From contig JAHHTU010000006.1 in assembly GCA_020024455.1 (NCBI GenBank), positions 6,181-70,180 on the forward strand: DNA of 64,000 bases, read 5' to 3'. Position numbers and translations under genes: made by a program. Below the pieces are notes generated by a model that saw only the letters and a list, made by a program, of their open reading frames with translations, was not told where the DNA came from and searched no databases. Below, piece by piece: positions 1 to 7,026 of this stretch (position 1 is the first letter of the stretch; every line of letters begins with the position of its first letter). Source of the DNA: Anaerotignum sp. GTDB lineage: Bacteria; Bacillota; Clostridia; Lachnospirales; Anaerotignaceae.

Positions 1-267
1 TTGCATCTGGATATTGAACTTTCGTTCTTAAAGCAAACGCTTTCCCAATGTGGCACATTACACGCTTATACAGAAAATACATTTTCACAAATTCCAAAAG
101 ACAGCAAAGTCATTGTATTCTATTTTGGAAATGGTGGTTTTTTGGCAACCGACCAACTTTGCCAAACATTGACCAAAACCCATCAGTTGGATATGGGTAA
201 CATCACATTGGCAGGCTCTTTTGCTTCCAAAAAAAATCTTTTGGTTGCATTTGCCTCTGCCACATAA
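1..267 (+). CDS. C-terminal part of an unrecognised protein (truncated by window edge)
   Basis: The frame is open from the first base to a TAA at 265-267, giving at least 88 residues. The first codon in the window is TTG with no visible ribosome binding site, so the gene most likely begins upstream of the window. The sequence has alternating hydrophobic stretches (for example KVIVFYFGNGG and NLLVAFASAT) and looks like a compact soluble C-terminal domain. I do not recognise the family. It is on the same strand as folT, but a separate promoter lies between the two, so they are probably not one operon. Confidence 0.5.
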   Translation: MHLDIELSFLKQTLSQCGTLHAYTENTFSQIPKDSKVIVFYFGNGGFLATDQLCQTLTKTHQLDMGNITLAGSFASKKNLLVAFASAT

Positions 268-274
268 CCCCCTC

Positions 275-302
275 TTTACAAAACTGTATTTTGTGTTACA
301 AT
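275..302 (+). promoter_or_regulatory. Sigma-A-type promoter for folT leader
   Basis: The -35 is TTTACA (275-280), the spacer is 16 nt, and the -10 is TACAAT (297-302). Transcription would start near 309, just ahead of a GC-rich stem-loop (about 309-330, arms CGCAGGCA/TGCCTGCG) and the riboswitch. Confidence 0.55.
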
Positions 303-337
303 AAAGTCGCAGGCAGTTTTTTGCCTGCGGCAAATAC

Positions 338-435
338 AGAGTAGGGCTTTGTGCGTCAAGTGTCTTGTGAACGGGGAGTTGTCACAAGAACGAAAAGATA
401 CACATCTTGCGATACAAAACCCGCATCCCGCTGTC
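338..435 (+). ncRNA. Tetrahydrofolate (THF) riboswitch upstream of folT
   Basis: The leader carries the conserved blocks of the THF riboswitch in the right order: GAGTAG at the 5' side, GCGTCAAGTGTC, GTGAACGGGGAGTTGTCAC, AACGAA, and the 3' block CCCGCATCCCGCTGTC. It closely parallels the known folT-associated THF aptamer of streptococci. It sits about 115 nt before a folate ECF transporter gene, the classic target. A small CCTGTTT/AAACAGG hairpin (about 476-493) and a weak TTGTTT/AAACAA stem followed by five T residues (about 503-526) lie between aptamer and start codon and could form the expression platform. Recognition is by motif only; no folding was computed. Confidence 0.92.
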
Positions 436-552
436 AAATAATAAAGAGATGAGCGTTCTTTGTTATCACAGCAAACCCTGTTTGCAAAACAGGTGTATTT
501 GCATTGTTTTTTGTCAAACAATTTTTCGATACGCAAAGGAGGTTCTTTTTTT

Positions 553-1065
553 ATGACAATTCCCAAAAAAATAAAAACAAACGAACTGGTTTTCATGGCA
601 GCATTGATTGCCATCAATGTCATATTGTCCCGTTTTCTTTCCATTTCCGCATGGAATTTCAAAATCGGGTTTGCTTTTGTGCCGGTGGTCATTGCTGCAT
701 TGTATTTAGGCACATGGCAGGCAGGCGTTGTCGGTGGTCTGGGTGACTTGATTGGGGCAGTATTTTTCCCGATTGGCAGATATTTTCCGGGTTTTACATT
801 TGTTGCCATTCTGACAGGGATTGCCTATGGTCTGTTTTTACATAAAAAGCAAACATTTGCCCGTATCTTCTGTGTGGTATTTCTCACAGAATTGATTGGC
901 AGCGTCATTATGAATTCTTTTTGGATTTCTTTACTGTATGGCTCCCCATACATTGCTGTTGTATTGCCCCGTTTGATACAAGCAGGTGTTATGTTGGTTG
1001 TCGAATGTGTTGTCATTCGCCTGCTCATCAATTATGTACCTGCGTTACAACAAAAAACTTCTTAA
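553..1065 (+). CDS. folT: Folate ECF transporter, substrate-binding S component (FolT)
   Basis: This 170-residue integral membrane protein has about six hydrophobic segments, the usual size and build of an ECF transporter S component. The segment FVPVVIAALYLGTWQAG followed by GGLGDLIGAVFFPIG is characteristic of the folate-family (FolT) S subunits. It binds folate in the membrane and works with the shared EcfA/A'/T energising module, which is not in this window. The start at ATG 553 is preceded by AAAGGAGG about 10 nt upstream; a longer open frame from 460 would run through the leader. The THF riboswitch upstream implies repression when reduced folate is plentiful. Confidence 0.9.
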   Translation: MTIPKKIKTNELVFMAALIAINVILSRFLSISAWNFKIGFAFVPVVIAALYLGTWQAGVVGGLGDLIGAVFFPIGRYFPGFTFVAILTGIAYGLFLHKKQTFARIFCVVFLTELIGSVIMNSFWISLLYGSPYIAVVLPRLIQAGVMLVVECVVIRLLINYVPALQQKTS

Positions 1066-1070
1066 AGTCA

Positions 1071-1103
1071 AAAACCATACCTACGCTCAGGGTATGGTTT
1101 TTT
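1071..1103 (+). terminator. Intrinsic terminator after folT
   Basis: An inverted repeat, AAAACCATACC / GGTATGGTTTT, with an 8-nt loop and a following T-run, starts 5 nt after the folT stop codon. Confidence 0.85.
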
Positions 1104-1181
1104 CTATGTTATAAAAATTGTCTATACAAATTTCCATTTTTCGGATACACTAGAAGAAATAAACAGAAAGGAGCGTGTTTT

Positions 1182-1934
1182 ATGGACACATTAAAATCTA
1201 TTGCTGTGTTAATTGATGCAGATAATACGCAATTAAGCAAAATCGAAAGCGTATTACATGAATTGTCCGCTTATGGCAGAATTATTGCAAAAAAAGCATA
1301 TGGAAACTGGAAAAAACCCACATTGAAAAATTGGGAAACCGAAGTCAAGCGACTTGCCATTCGAGCCGAACAACAATTTGACTATACTTCCGGTAAAAAC
1401 ACAACAGACATTGCCATCACCATAGATGCCATGGATATGTTGCATACCAAAATGTATGACTGCTTTGTATTGGTGTCCAGTGACAGCGACTTTACCCCGC
1501 TTGCCATTCGCCTGCGGGAATCCGGTGTGCATATCATTGGCGTTGGAGAAAAAAAGACATTGGAAGCATTTCGCAACGCTTGTGATGAATTTATATTTTT
1601 GGAATTTTTGGGCAATACCGAAACCGTATCCGAAACTGCCATCACCACACAAGTGGAACATACAGACAATACGCCTGTGACACCGAATATCAATGAAATT
1701 CATTATCTTTTGCAGATTGCATCATTCAAATATCAAGATGATGACGGCTATACAAACGTATCTTCTGCGGGTTCTTATATCAAACGTGCAAAGCCGGATT
1801 TTGACTCCCGCACATATGGATATAGCAAACTGCCGGAGCTGATTGAGGCTTTTCCGGAGCGTTACGAAACACGTCGTTATAGCGGCAAAGGCACTGTCAC
1901 CATCATTGCTTATAAATGTTTAAGCACCACATAA
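1182..1934 (+). CDS. NYN-domain protein with C-terminal OST-HTH/LOTUS domain
   Basis: The protein has 250 residues. Residues 1-145 form a NYN (PIN-like) domain. The expected acidic residues are visible in VLIDADNTQL, in NTTDIAITIDAMDML and in VLVSSDSDFTPLAIRLRESG. Residues about 170-250 match the OST-HTH (LOTUS) fold, with the pattern GSYIKRAKPDFDSRTYGYSK, which binds RNA. This NYN+LOTUS pair is widespread in bacteria (LabA-like family) and is thought to be a metal-dependent RNase with an RNA-recognition module; the substrate is unknown. The start at ATG 1182 follows AGAAAGGAG. It is a single gene between two terminators' worth of spacing, with no obvious partner. Confidence 0.85.
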   Translation: MDTLKSIAVLIDADNTQLSKIESVLHELSAYGRIIAKKAYGNWKKPTLKNWETEVKRLAIRAEQQFDYTSGKNTTDIAITIDAMDMLHTKMYDCFVLVSSDSDFTPLAIRLRESGVHIIGVGEKKTLEAFRNACDEFIFLEFLGNTETVSETAITTQVEHTDNTPVTPNINEIHYLLQIASFKYQDDDGYTNVSSAGSYIKRAKPDFDSRTYGYSKLPELIEAFPERYETRRYSGKGTVTIIAYKCLSTT

Positions 1935-1964
1935 CAAAATATGTTTCATTTGGAGGTCTATATC

Positions 1965-2414
1965 ATGGAAATACAACTTGCCACACCCAATGATATCACC
2001 GATTGGCTGAAACTGGTTGACAAAGTAAAGCAAGACTTTCCGGGATTGGAAACACCACAAGCCATAGATGCACACAAACATACTGTTTTCGATTTTATGG
2101 AAAAACACGCCGCCATTTGTGCCAAACAAGATGGGCATCTGGTTGGTGCTTTGTTATTTGCAAAAGAAACAGCTATGATTTGTTTTCTGGCGGTTGCCCC
2201 GGATATGCGTAGACAGCATATTGCCGAAAACATGATTGCCTATATGCTGACATTTCTGGACACAACAACAGACATTGTGGTCACAACATATCGTGAAGGC
2301 ATAGCGGAAGGGATAGCTGCCAGAGCCTTTTATCAACATTTGGGCTTTGTTGCAGGCAAATGTACGGAAGCCTTCGGAAGTCCCGTACAAGAATTTGTAT
2401 GGAAACGCCGATAG
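1965..2414 (+). CDS. GNAT-family N-acetyltransferase
   Basis: The protein has 149 residues, standard for a single GNAT domain. The acetyl-CoA binding segment is visible as LAVAPDMRRQHIAENMIAYM (V-x-P-x-x-R-x-x-x-I/G pattern). It is followed by a C-terminal ARAFYQHLGFVAGKC motif (the A-x-x-F-Y-x-x-x-G-F signature). The substrate cannot be told. The ATG at 1965 is preferred over an ATG at 1941 because TTGGAGG lies 8 nt before it. The gene starts 30 nt after the NYN gene and is probably co-transcribed with it. Confidence 0.85.
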   Translation: MEIQLATPNDITDWLKLVDKVKQDFPGLETPQAIDAHKHTVFDFMEKHAAICAKQDGHLVGALLFAKETAMICFLAVAPDMRRQHIAENMIAYMLTFLDTTTDIVVTTYREGIAEGIAARAFYQHLGFVAGKCTEAFGSPVQEFVWKRR

Positions 2415-2450
2415 CATATCCCAAAATCCTATACTTTGTTTTCTATATCA

Positions 2451-2483
2451 AAAAGCGGCGTATTTTACGCCGCTTTCTTTTTT
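2451..2483. terminator. Bidirectional terminator between GNAT gene and nfo
   Basis: The hairpin AAAGCGGCGTA / TACGCCGCTTT with T-rich flanks on both strands lies between two convergent genes. The nfo stop codon overlaps its edge. Confidence 0.85.
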
Positions 2484-3312
2484 ATTTCCGCAATGATTGC
2501 AACCATGCAATTTCTTTTGCATATCCTTCCAATTCGTTTGGTGTTTCCAAATAAAACGGAATATCCGCAAATTTCGGGTGATTGATGATGGCAGATAACG
2601 CCTGTATGCCAATTTCCCCCTCATCTAAGCAAGCGTGTCTGTCTTTGTGACTGCCCATTTTGTTTTTGCTGTCATTCAAATGTACCGCTTTCAAACGTTC
2701 CAGCCCAATCACATCATCAAACTCCCGCAACACATCGTCCAAACATTCCACGATGTTGTATCCCCCATCAAACACATGACAGGTATCCATACAAACCCCT
2801 ATTTTATCAGACAATTCCACACGGTCTATAATCTGTCGCAATTCCTCAAAATTACGTCCGACTTCTGTTCCTTTGCCTGCCATGGTTTCCAGTAATATTT
2901 CTGTTTTTGTTTCCGGTTGCAATACTTGATTTAATAAATCCGCAATTTTGACAATGCCCACATCAGCCCCCTGTTTCACATGACTGCCGGGGTGAAAGTT
3001 GTACATTGCTTCCGGTAAGTGGGACAACCGTTCCAAATCCTCTTGCAATACCTTTTGTGCAAACGCTCTGATATTGTCATCAGCTGCACAAGGGTTCATG
3101 GTATATGGTGCGTGTGCCAACAACTTCCCAAAATGATGTTCTTTGCAAAACGCACGCATTGCCCGTATATCCTCCAAATCCAATGCTTTCATACTGCCGC
3201 CTCTTGGATTTCTTGTAAAAAACTGAAATGTATTTGCACCAATTTGTTGTGCTGTTTTTGCCATTGCCAAATATCCTTTGGCAGACGATAAATGACACCC
3301 AATGGTAAACAT
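2482..3312 (-). CDS. nfo: Endonuclease IV (deoxyribonuclease IV)
   Basis: The protein has 276 residues, the family's usual length. It is an AP endonuclease of base-excision repair, a TIM barrel with three metal ions. Metal-ligand motifs are clear: FHPGSH near residue 107, LETMAGKGTEVG, VCMDTCHVFDGGYN near 175, HLNDSKNKMGSHKDRH near 215, and a terminal ETPN. The N-terminus IGCHLSSAKGY is also typical. The gene is divergent from the DUF2812 gene and shares a compact promoter region with it. Confidence 0.95.
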   Translation of the reverse strand: MFTIGCHLSSAKGYLAMAKTAQQIGANTFQFFTRNPRGGSMKALDLEDIRAMRAFCKEHHFGKLLAHAPYTMNPCAADDNIRAFAQKVLQEDLERLSHLPEAMYNFHPGSHVKQGADVGIVKIADLLNQVLQPETKTEILLETMAGKGTEVGRNFEELRQIIDRVELSDKIGVCMDTCHVFDGGYNIVECLDDVLREFDDVIGLERLKAVHLNDSKNKMGSHKDRHACLDEGEIGIQALSAIINHPKFADIPFYLETPNELEGYAKEIAWLQSLRK

Positions 3313-3348
3313 ATTTTTCCTACCTGCCTCTCTTTTTTGATTCTCTCT

Positions 3349-3377
3349 ATTTTACGCAAAACAGATATCTTTTGCAA
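3349..3377 (-). promoter_or_regulatory. Promoter for nfo
   Basis: Read on the minus strand, the -35 is TTGCAA (3372-3377), the spacer is 17 nt, and the -10 is TAAAAT (3349-3354). It lies 37 nt before the nfo start and abuts the divergent promoter. Confidence 0.6.
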
Positions 3378-3379
3378 CA

Positions 3380-3408
3380 TAGACAAACAGATTGTTTTGT
3401 TTTATAAT
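3380..3408 (+). promoter_or_regulatory. Promoter for DUF2812 gene
   Basis: The -35 is TAGACA (3380-3385), the spacer is 17 nt and the -10 is TATAAT (3403-3408). Its -35 sits 2 nt from the -35 of the divergent nfo promoter, so the two may compete for polymerase. Confidence 0.65.
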
Positions 3409-3444
3409 AAAAACAATTCAAAGCAGGAAAGTGGGGAGAATTTT

Positions 3445-4800
3445 ATGCAAACCAAACGAGAATTTCGATTGTTTCAACCCTTTCAAGCCAGTAGTCTTTT
3501 GCCGCATTTATCCTATATGGCAAGCCAAGGCTGGGAACTGAGTGCCATGCATGATATTGTATTGACCTATCGCAAAATCGAACCGCAACAACGCACATAC
3601 ACCATGGTTTTCACAGGCAGTCCGTTTTATTTGATTGCCCCCGAGAAAGAAAAACAACAAACCATCATACAAGACTTTGCAGAAGATGGTTTTGTTCCCT
3701 GTGCAAAGTTACGCAACACACAAATTTTTTACACCACAAAACAAAATGCATTTCCATTGTCTGCATCTACCACGTCGTACCTTGTAGATACTGCACAATG
3801 CATCAAAACCGTTTTGTATACACAGATTGTGGTTTGTTTGTTTTTGGCATTTTTGTTAAGTTGTTCTTTTTTCTCTGTTGTGACAAAAAACCCAGTTTTG
3901 GTGCTTTCTCATTTTTCACTTGGTATCTTGTATAGTTGTTTGCCGTTTCTGGTACTTTTTTTGACATTGCAGGCTTTTTTATATCTGCCTGTTACCAAAC
4001 GCAATATCCAACACACACACAATGGACAAAATCTCCTGCCCATGTCCACACCACTGTGCAAAATTTCCCTTGCCTGTGACATTTGTTCTTTTGTGTTGTT
4101 GGTGGGTATGGTTGTTGCGGTTTTGTTTGGGACTTCCCTACCATTGCATCAGAAACAGTTGATTTTGTTTGCTTTTTTATTGCCGTTTCTGTATTTGGGC
4201 AGTGTCAATGTTTTGCAAAAAACATTATCCCATCGTTTTTCTGCAAAAACTGTGACCACATATTCTGTCATTGCCGTACTTGTGATTGCGATTGCATTTT
4301 TTATCACACAAATGTACAGTATTTTTTCTGCTTCTTATACAGAAACCGAACAGCAGTCAAACACTTATACACAATCTGACATACCAAAAGCACCGCTTCC
4401 TTTTGTCATCACAGACTTTGTAGACACACAGGACGGTACATACCATGTCACACAAACATATCAATCATCGCCGTTTGTCACAGAATACAACAGTTCGTAC
4501 GATGTGCAACCGTTGGACGCCTATTTGGTTTGTACGATTGTCGATGTGCATACCCCCATATTCTTTGACATTTGCAAACAGGATTTTGAAAAAACACCTT
4601 ATACCGACCAGCCATGGCAGACCGTCCCTATAACAAATGCGGATACAGCGGTACAAATTGTTGATGTAGAAGAACCCATGTATGTATTGTTGACAAAAGA
4701 AAACCGTATTGTGTATATTCGTTCTGACATTGCTTTTACACCCACACAATTGGATATGCTTGCACAACAAGTATTTGCTTTTGACATACCCGCATCATAA
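3445..4800 (+). CDS. DUF2812 domain membrane protein
   Basis: The protein has 451 residues. The N-terminal ~110 residues (KREFRLFQPF..., SQGWELSAMHDIVLTYRK, AEDGFVPCAKLRNTQIFYT) match DUF2812, a domain common in Firmicutes and often encoded beside PadR regulators. Four to five hydrophobic membrane segments follow (about residues 128-190, 210-250, 275-300). A C-terminal extracytoplasmic region of about 130 residues completes the protein. The start at ATG 3445 follows GTGGGGAG. No PadR partner gene is adjacent here. Molecular function is unknown. Confidence 0.75.
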   Translation: MQTKREFRLFQPFQASSLLPHLSYMASQGWELSAMHDIVLTYRKIEPQQRTYTMVFTGSPFYLIAPEKEKQQTIIQDFAEDGFVPCAKLRNTQIFYTTKQNAFPLSASTTSYLVDTAQCIKTVLYTQIVVCLFLAFLLSCSFFSVVTKNPVLVLSHFSLGILYSCLPFLVLFLTLQAFLYLPVTKRNIQHTHNGQNLLPMSTPLCKISLACDICSFVLLVGMVVAVLFGTSLPLHQKQLILFAFLLPFLYLGSVNVLQKTLSHRFSAKTVTTYSVIAVLVIAIAFFITQMYSIFSASYTETEQQSNTYTQSDIPKAPLPFVITDFVDTQDGTYHVTQTYQSSPFVTEYNSSYDVQPLDAYLVCTIVDVHTPIFFDICKQDFEKTPYTDQPWQTVPITNADTAVQIVDVEEPMYVLLTKENRIVYIRSDIAFTPTQLDMLAQQVFAFDIPAS

Positions 4801-4839
4801 AAAAATAGCTGTTGGAACATTCCAAAAGCTATTTTTTTC
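4801..4839. terminator. Bidirectional terminator between DUF2812 gene and rsiV
   Basis: The long imperfect hairpin AAAATAGCT ... AGCTATTTT encloses an inner TTGGAA/TTCCAA pairing. It has A/T-runs on both sides and lies between convergent genes. Confidence 0.8.
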
Positions 4840-4845
4840 TATTTT

Positions 4846-5682
4846 TTATTTCCAAACACTGTCCGCAATGGTAAACTGCACAGAACCCATACTGCCGGGT
4901 GCTACCACATATTCATCAAAGGCAATCACCAATTCCCCTGCCTCATTGATATAAAAACTTTCTGTACCATCTAAACCACGGAAACCGTCCTCACCAATAA
5001 AATACGTTTCGGTTTGGCTTTCTTGCATCTGTTCTTGCATTTGTTTTTGAATATCATCGCTGATTGCCTGCAATTTTGCATCATCATGGACATATTCTTG
5101 CAATGTCACCACTGCACCGGTTGCTTTGTCAATGGTAAATATTTTGACATATTGTGTACCAGATGCCTCAATCACTTCTGTATTGATGCGGATACTCAAA
5201 TATGCTTTGTTGTCTGTCACCACTTCGTAGCTGGATTGCATTGCATAATGCCCTTCTCCCTTTGTGCGTTGTACTTCTGCCTCATACTGTGCAATCAAAT
5301 CTTTGATGTAATTTTCCATTTCTGCATTGGCTGCCACATTCCCCTCCACTCTTGGGATATCCAAATCTGCTGTCATATTGTTTTTTTCATTGGTATATCT
5401 GCCAAATGTCATCACATTGGTGATACGCCCAATCACAGGCAATCCTACCATAGCATTTGCCATCACAGGACTTGCATTGACCACCACACCAAACGCCACA
5501 ACCACCGCTGCTGCTACCATGCCTATTTTTTTCATATTCCCCATGAAAAAACGCCGTCCTCTTTCTGCTCTTGCCCTTGCAATGCCATCTGCTGCCCGTT
5601 GTTTTGCTTCTTTTGGCACAGGAATTTGCATATATGCCTCTTTTTGTTCAGATAATGGATTGTTATTTTTTTGTGTAGACAC
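4846..5682 (-). CDS. rsiV: Anti-sigma factor RsiV-like (DUF3298 domain)
   Basis: The protein has 278 residues. The N-terminal cytoplasmic part (about 1-50) should hold the sigma factor. One membrane segment follows (about 53-72, MVAAAVVVAFGVVVNASPV), with an ANAMVGLPVIGRI region behind it as in RsiV proteins. The extracellular part (about 95-278) is a DUF3298-type domain ending EYVVAPGSMGSVQFTI. In Bacillus subtilis and Clostridioides difficile, RsiV binds lysozyme and is then cleaved, releasing SigV. That role is inferred here from the family and from the sigV gene 12 nt upstream in the same operon. Confidence 0.85.
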   Translation of the reverse strand: MSTQKNNNPLSEQKEAYMQIPVPKEAKQRAADGIARARAERGRRFFMGNMKKIGMVAAAVVVAFGVVVNASPVMANAMVGLPVIGRITNVMTFGRYTNEKNNMTADLDIPRVEGNVAANAEMENYIKDLIAQYEAEVQRTKGEGHYAMQSSYEVVTDNKAYLSIRINTEVIEASGTQYVKIFTIDKATGAVVTLQEYVHDDAKLQAISDDIQKQMQEQMQESQTETYFIGEDGFRGLDGTESFYINEAGELVIAFDEYVVAPGSMGSVQFTIADSVWK

Positions 5683-5694
5683 TTTTCATTCCTC

Positions 5695-6183
5695 CTACTG
5701 TAACTTTTTACGCATTTTTTGTAAGGTACGATAAAGCCTTGCCTTTACCGTATTGATATTTTCTTTTGTAATTTGTGCAATATCTTCCAGCTTATAATCT
5801 TCAAAATATCGCAACATGACAACTGTCTTATCTTTTGGGGAAAGCTGCTCCAATATATCTTGCAATTCCCATTCCGTATGTAACGAAACAACATCTTCGC
5901 AGACACCGCCAACCTGTTCCAAGATATCTTCTTCCATAGTTGTTTCCCATTTATATTTTCTTAGAAATTCCAATGATGTATTGATGACAATACGATACAA
6001 CCATGTGGATAAATACACTTCATTTTTCAAATGGTCACAATCTTTCACGGCACGATATGCACTTTCCTGCACAATATCCAATGCGTCTTGCTCATTTCGT
6101 ACATATCCATATGCCAAGCGATAAAACTTATCATATTGTTCAAGCAGGCATTGTTCCACTTGTTTTTGCCTTTTGGATATCAT
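5695..6183 (-). CDS. sigV: ECF RNA polymerase sigma factor, SigV-like
   Basis: The protein has 162 residues with sigma region 2 (FYRLAYGYVRNEQDALDIVQ, then STWLYRIVINTSLEFLRK) and region 4 (LSPKDKTVVMLRYFEDYKL, then EDIAQITKENINTVKARLYR). Both regions have the normal spacing. The ATG at 6183 has GGGAGG upstream and is preferred to a TTG 15 nt earlier. Pairing with the RsiV-like gene directly downstream identifies it as SigV-type, an envelope-stress/lysozyme-response sigma factor. An ECF-type promoter lies in its own upstream region, so autoregulation is likely. Confidence 0.88.
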   Translation of the reverse strand: MISKRQKQVEQCLLEQYDKFYRLAYGYVRNEQDALDIVQESAYRAVKDCDHLKNEVYLSTWLYRIVINTSLEFLRKYKWETTMEEDILEQVGGVCEDVVSLHTEWELQDILEQLSPKDKTVVMLRYFEDYKLEDIAQITKENINTVKARLYRTLQKMRKKLQ

Positions 6184-6227
6184 GGTTTTGCCTCCCAATT
6201 ACTGTTTTCTTTTGTATTGCTATCTAT

Positions 6228-6256
6228 TAGATGATAGAGCCATACAAAAAGTTGCA
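6228..6256 (-). promoter_or_regulatory. ECF-type (probably SigV) autoregulatory promoter
   Basis: On the minus strand the -35 is TGCAAC (6251-6256), the spacer is 17 nt, and the -10 is CATCTA (6228-6233). This resembles the ECF consensus TGAAAC-N16/17-CGTCTA and has no sigma-A -10. It is the only promoter-like sequence seen in the 155 nt before sigV. Confidence 0.6.
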
Positions 6257-6280
6257 ACGATTTTTTATTTTTTTGAAAAC

Positions 6281-6310
6281 TTTACAAATTCATAAAAAGC
6301 AGTGTAAAAT
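6281..6310 (+). promoter_or_regulatory. Promoter for HAD hydrolase gene
   Basis: The -35 is TTTACA (6281-6286), the spacer is 18 nt and the -10 is TAAAAT (6305-6310). It lies 28 nt before the start codon and diverges from the sigV promoter. Confidence 0.5.
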
Positions 6311-6338
6311 AGCCATAAAAAGAAAGTAGGAACATCAC

Positions 6339-6992
6339 ATGGCAAAGTTTACACAAAACATCATATTGTTTGATTTAGATGGTACATTGACAGACTCCGC
6401 AGAAGGCATCATTCGCTCTGCACAATATATGCAGGAAAAAATGGGTATGCCCATATGGCAATCCGAAGATTTGCATTTTATGATTGGGCCGCCCTTGCGA
6501 GAGAGTTTTCGAGATGCATTTCATATGGACGAAACACAAATCGAACAAGGAATTTTACATTTCAGAGAGCGTTATTTTTCCGTAGGATTGTTTGAAAACA
6601 TCGTCTACACCGGTATACCGGAAACATTGCAACAACTGCGTGCCATGGGCAAACGCCTTGCCGTTGCCACATCGAAACACCAAAGCACAGCCATTCGTAT
6701 TTTGGAGCATTTTGGTTTGACAGAATATTTTGAAATCATTGGTGGTGATGACCAAGCATCTGCACGCAACACCAAAGCAAAAGTGATTGCCTATGTCATG
6801 GAACAACTGCAAGCCGATACCACCGACATCATCATGGTAGGGGACCGTAAATTTGACATCGAGGGTGCACATACCATGCATATTCCTGCCATCGGCGTAT
6901 TATACGGCTACGGCAATCAACAAGAATTGACTGCTTGCGGTGCAGATGCCATTGTGCAAACACCACAGGACTTACTCACAGTATTTATATAA
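6339..6992 (+). CDS. HAD-superfamily hydrolase, phosphoglycolate-phosphatase-like
   Basis: The protein has 217 residues. HAD motif I is LFDLDGTLTDSAEGI (residues 9-23), with an alpha-helical cap domain after it. Motif II is VATSKH (near 107) and motif III/IV is IMVGDRKFDIEGAHT (near 168). Length and motifs fit the Gph/PpaX-like subgroup of small-molecule phosphatases. The natural substrate cannot be decided from sequence. It stands alone, flanked by its own promoter and a strong terminator. Confidence 0.85.
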   Translation: MAKFTQNIILFDLDGTLTDSAEGIIRSAQYMQEKMGMPIWQSEDLHFMIGPPLRESFRDAFHMDETQIEQGILHFRERYFSVGLFENIVYTGIPETLQQLRAMGKRLAVATSKHQSTAIRILEHFGLTEYFEIIGGDDQASARNTKAKVIAYVMEQLQADTTDIIMVGDRKFDIEGAHTMHIPAIGVLYGYGNQQELTACGADAIVQTPQDLLTVFI

Positions 6993-7024
6993 AAAACGAG
7001 GGGAATGTTCCCCTCGCTTTTTTC
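6991..7024. terminator. Bidirectional terminator between HAD gene and glyS
   Basis: A GC-rich hairpin, CGAGGGGAA / TTCCCCTCG, is flanked by A6 and T6, and lies between convergent genes. Confidence 0.9.
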
Positions 7025-7026
7025 TG

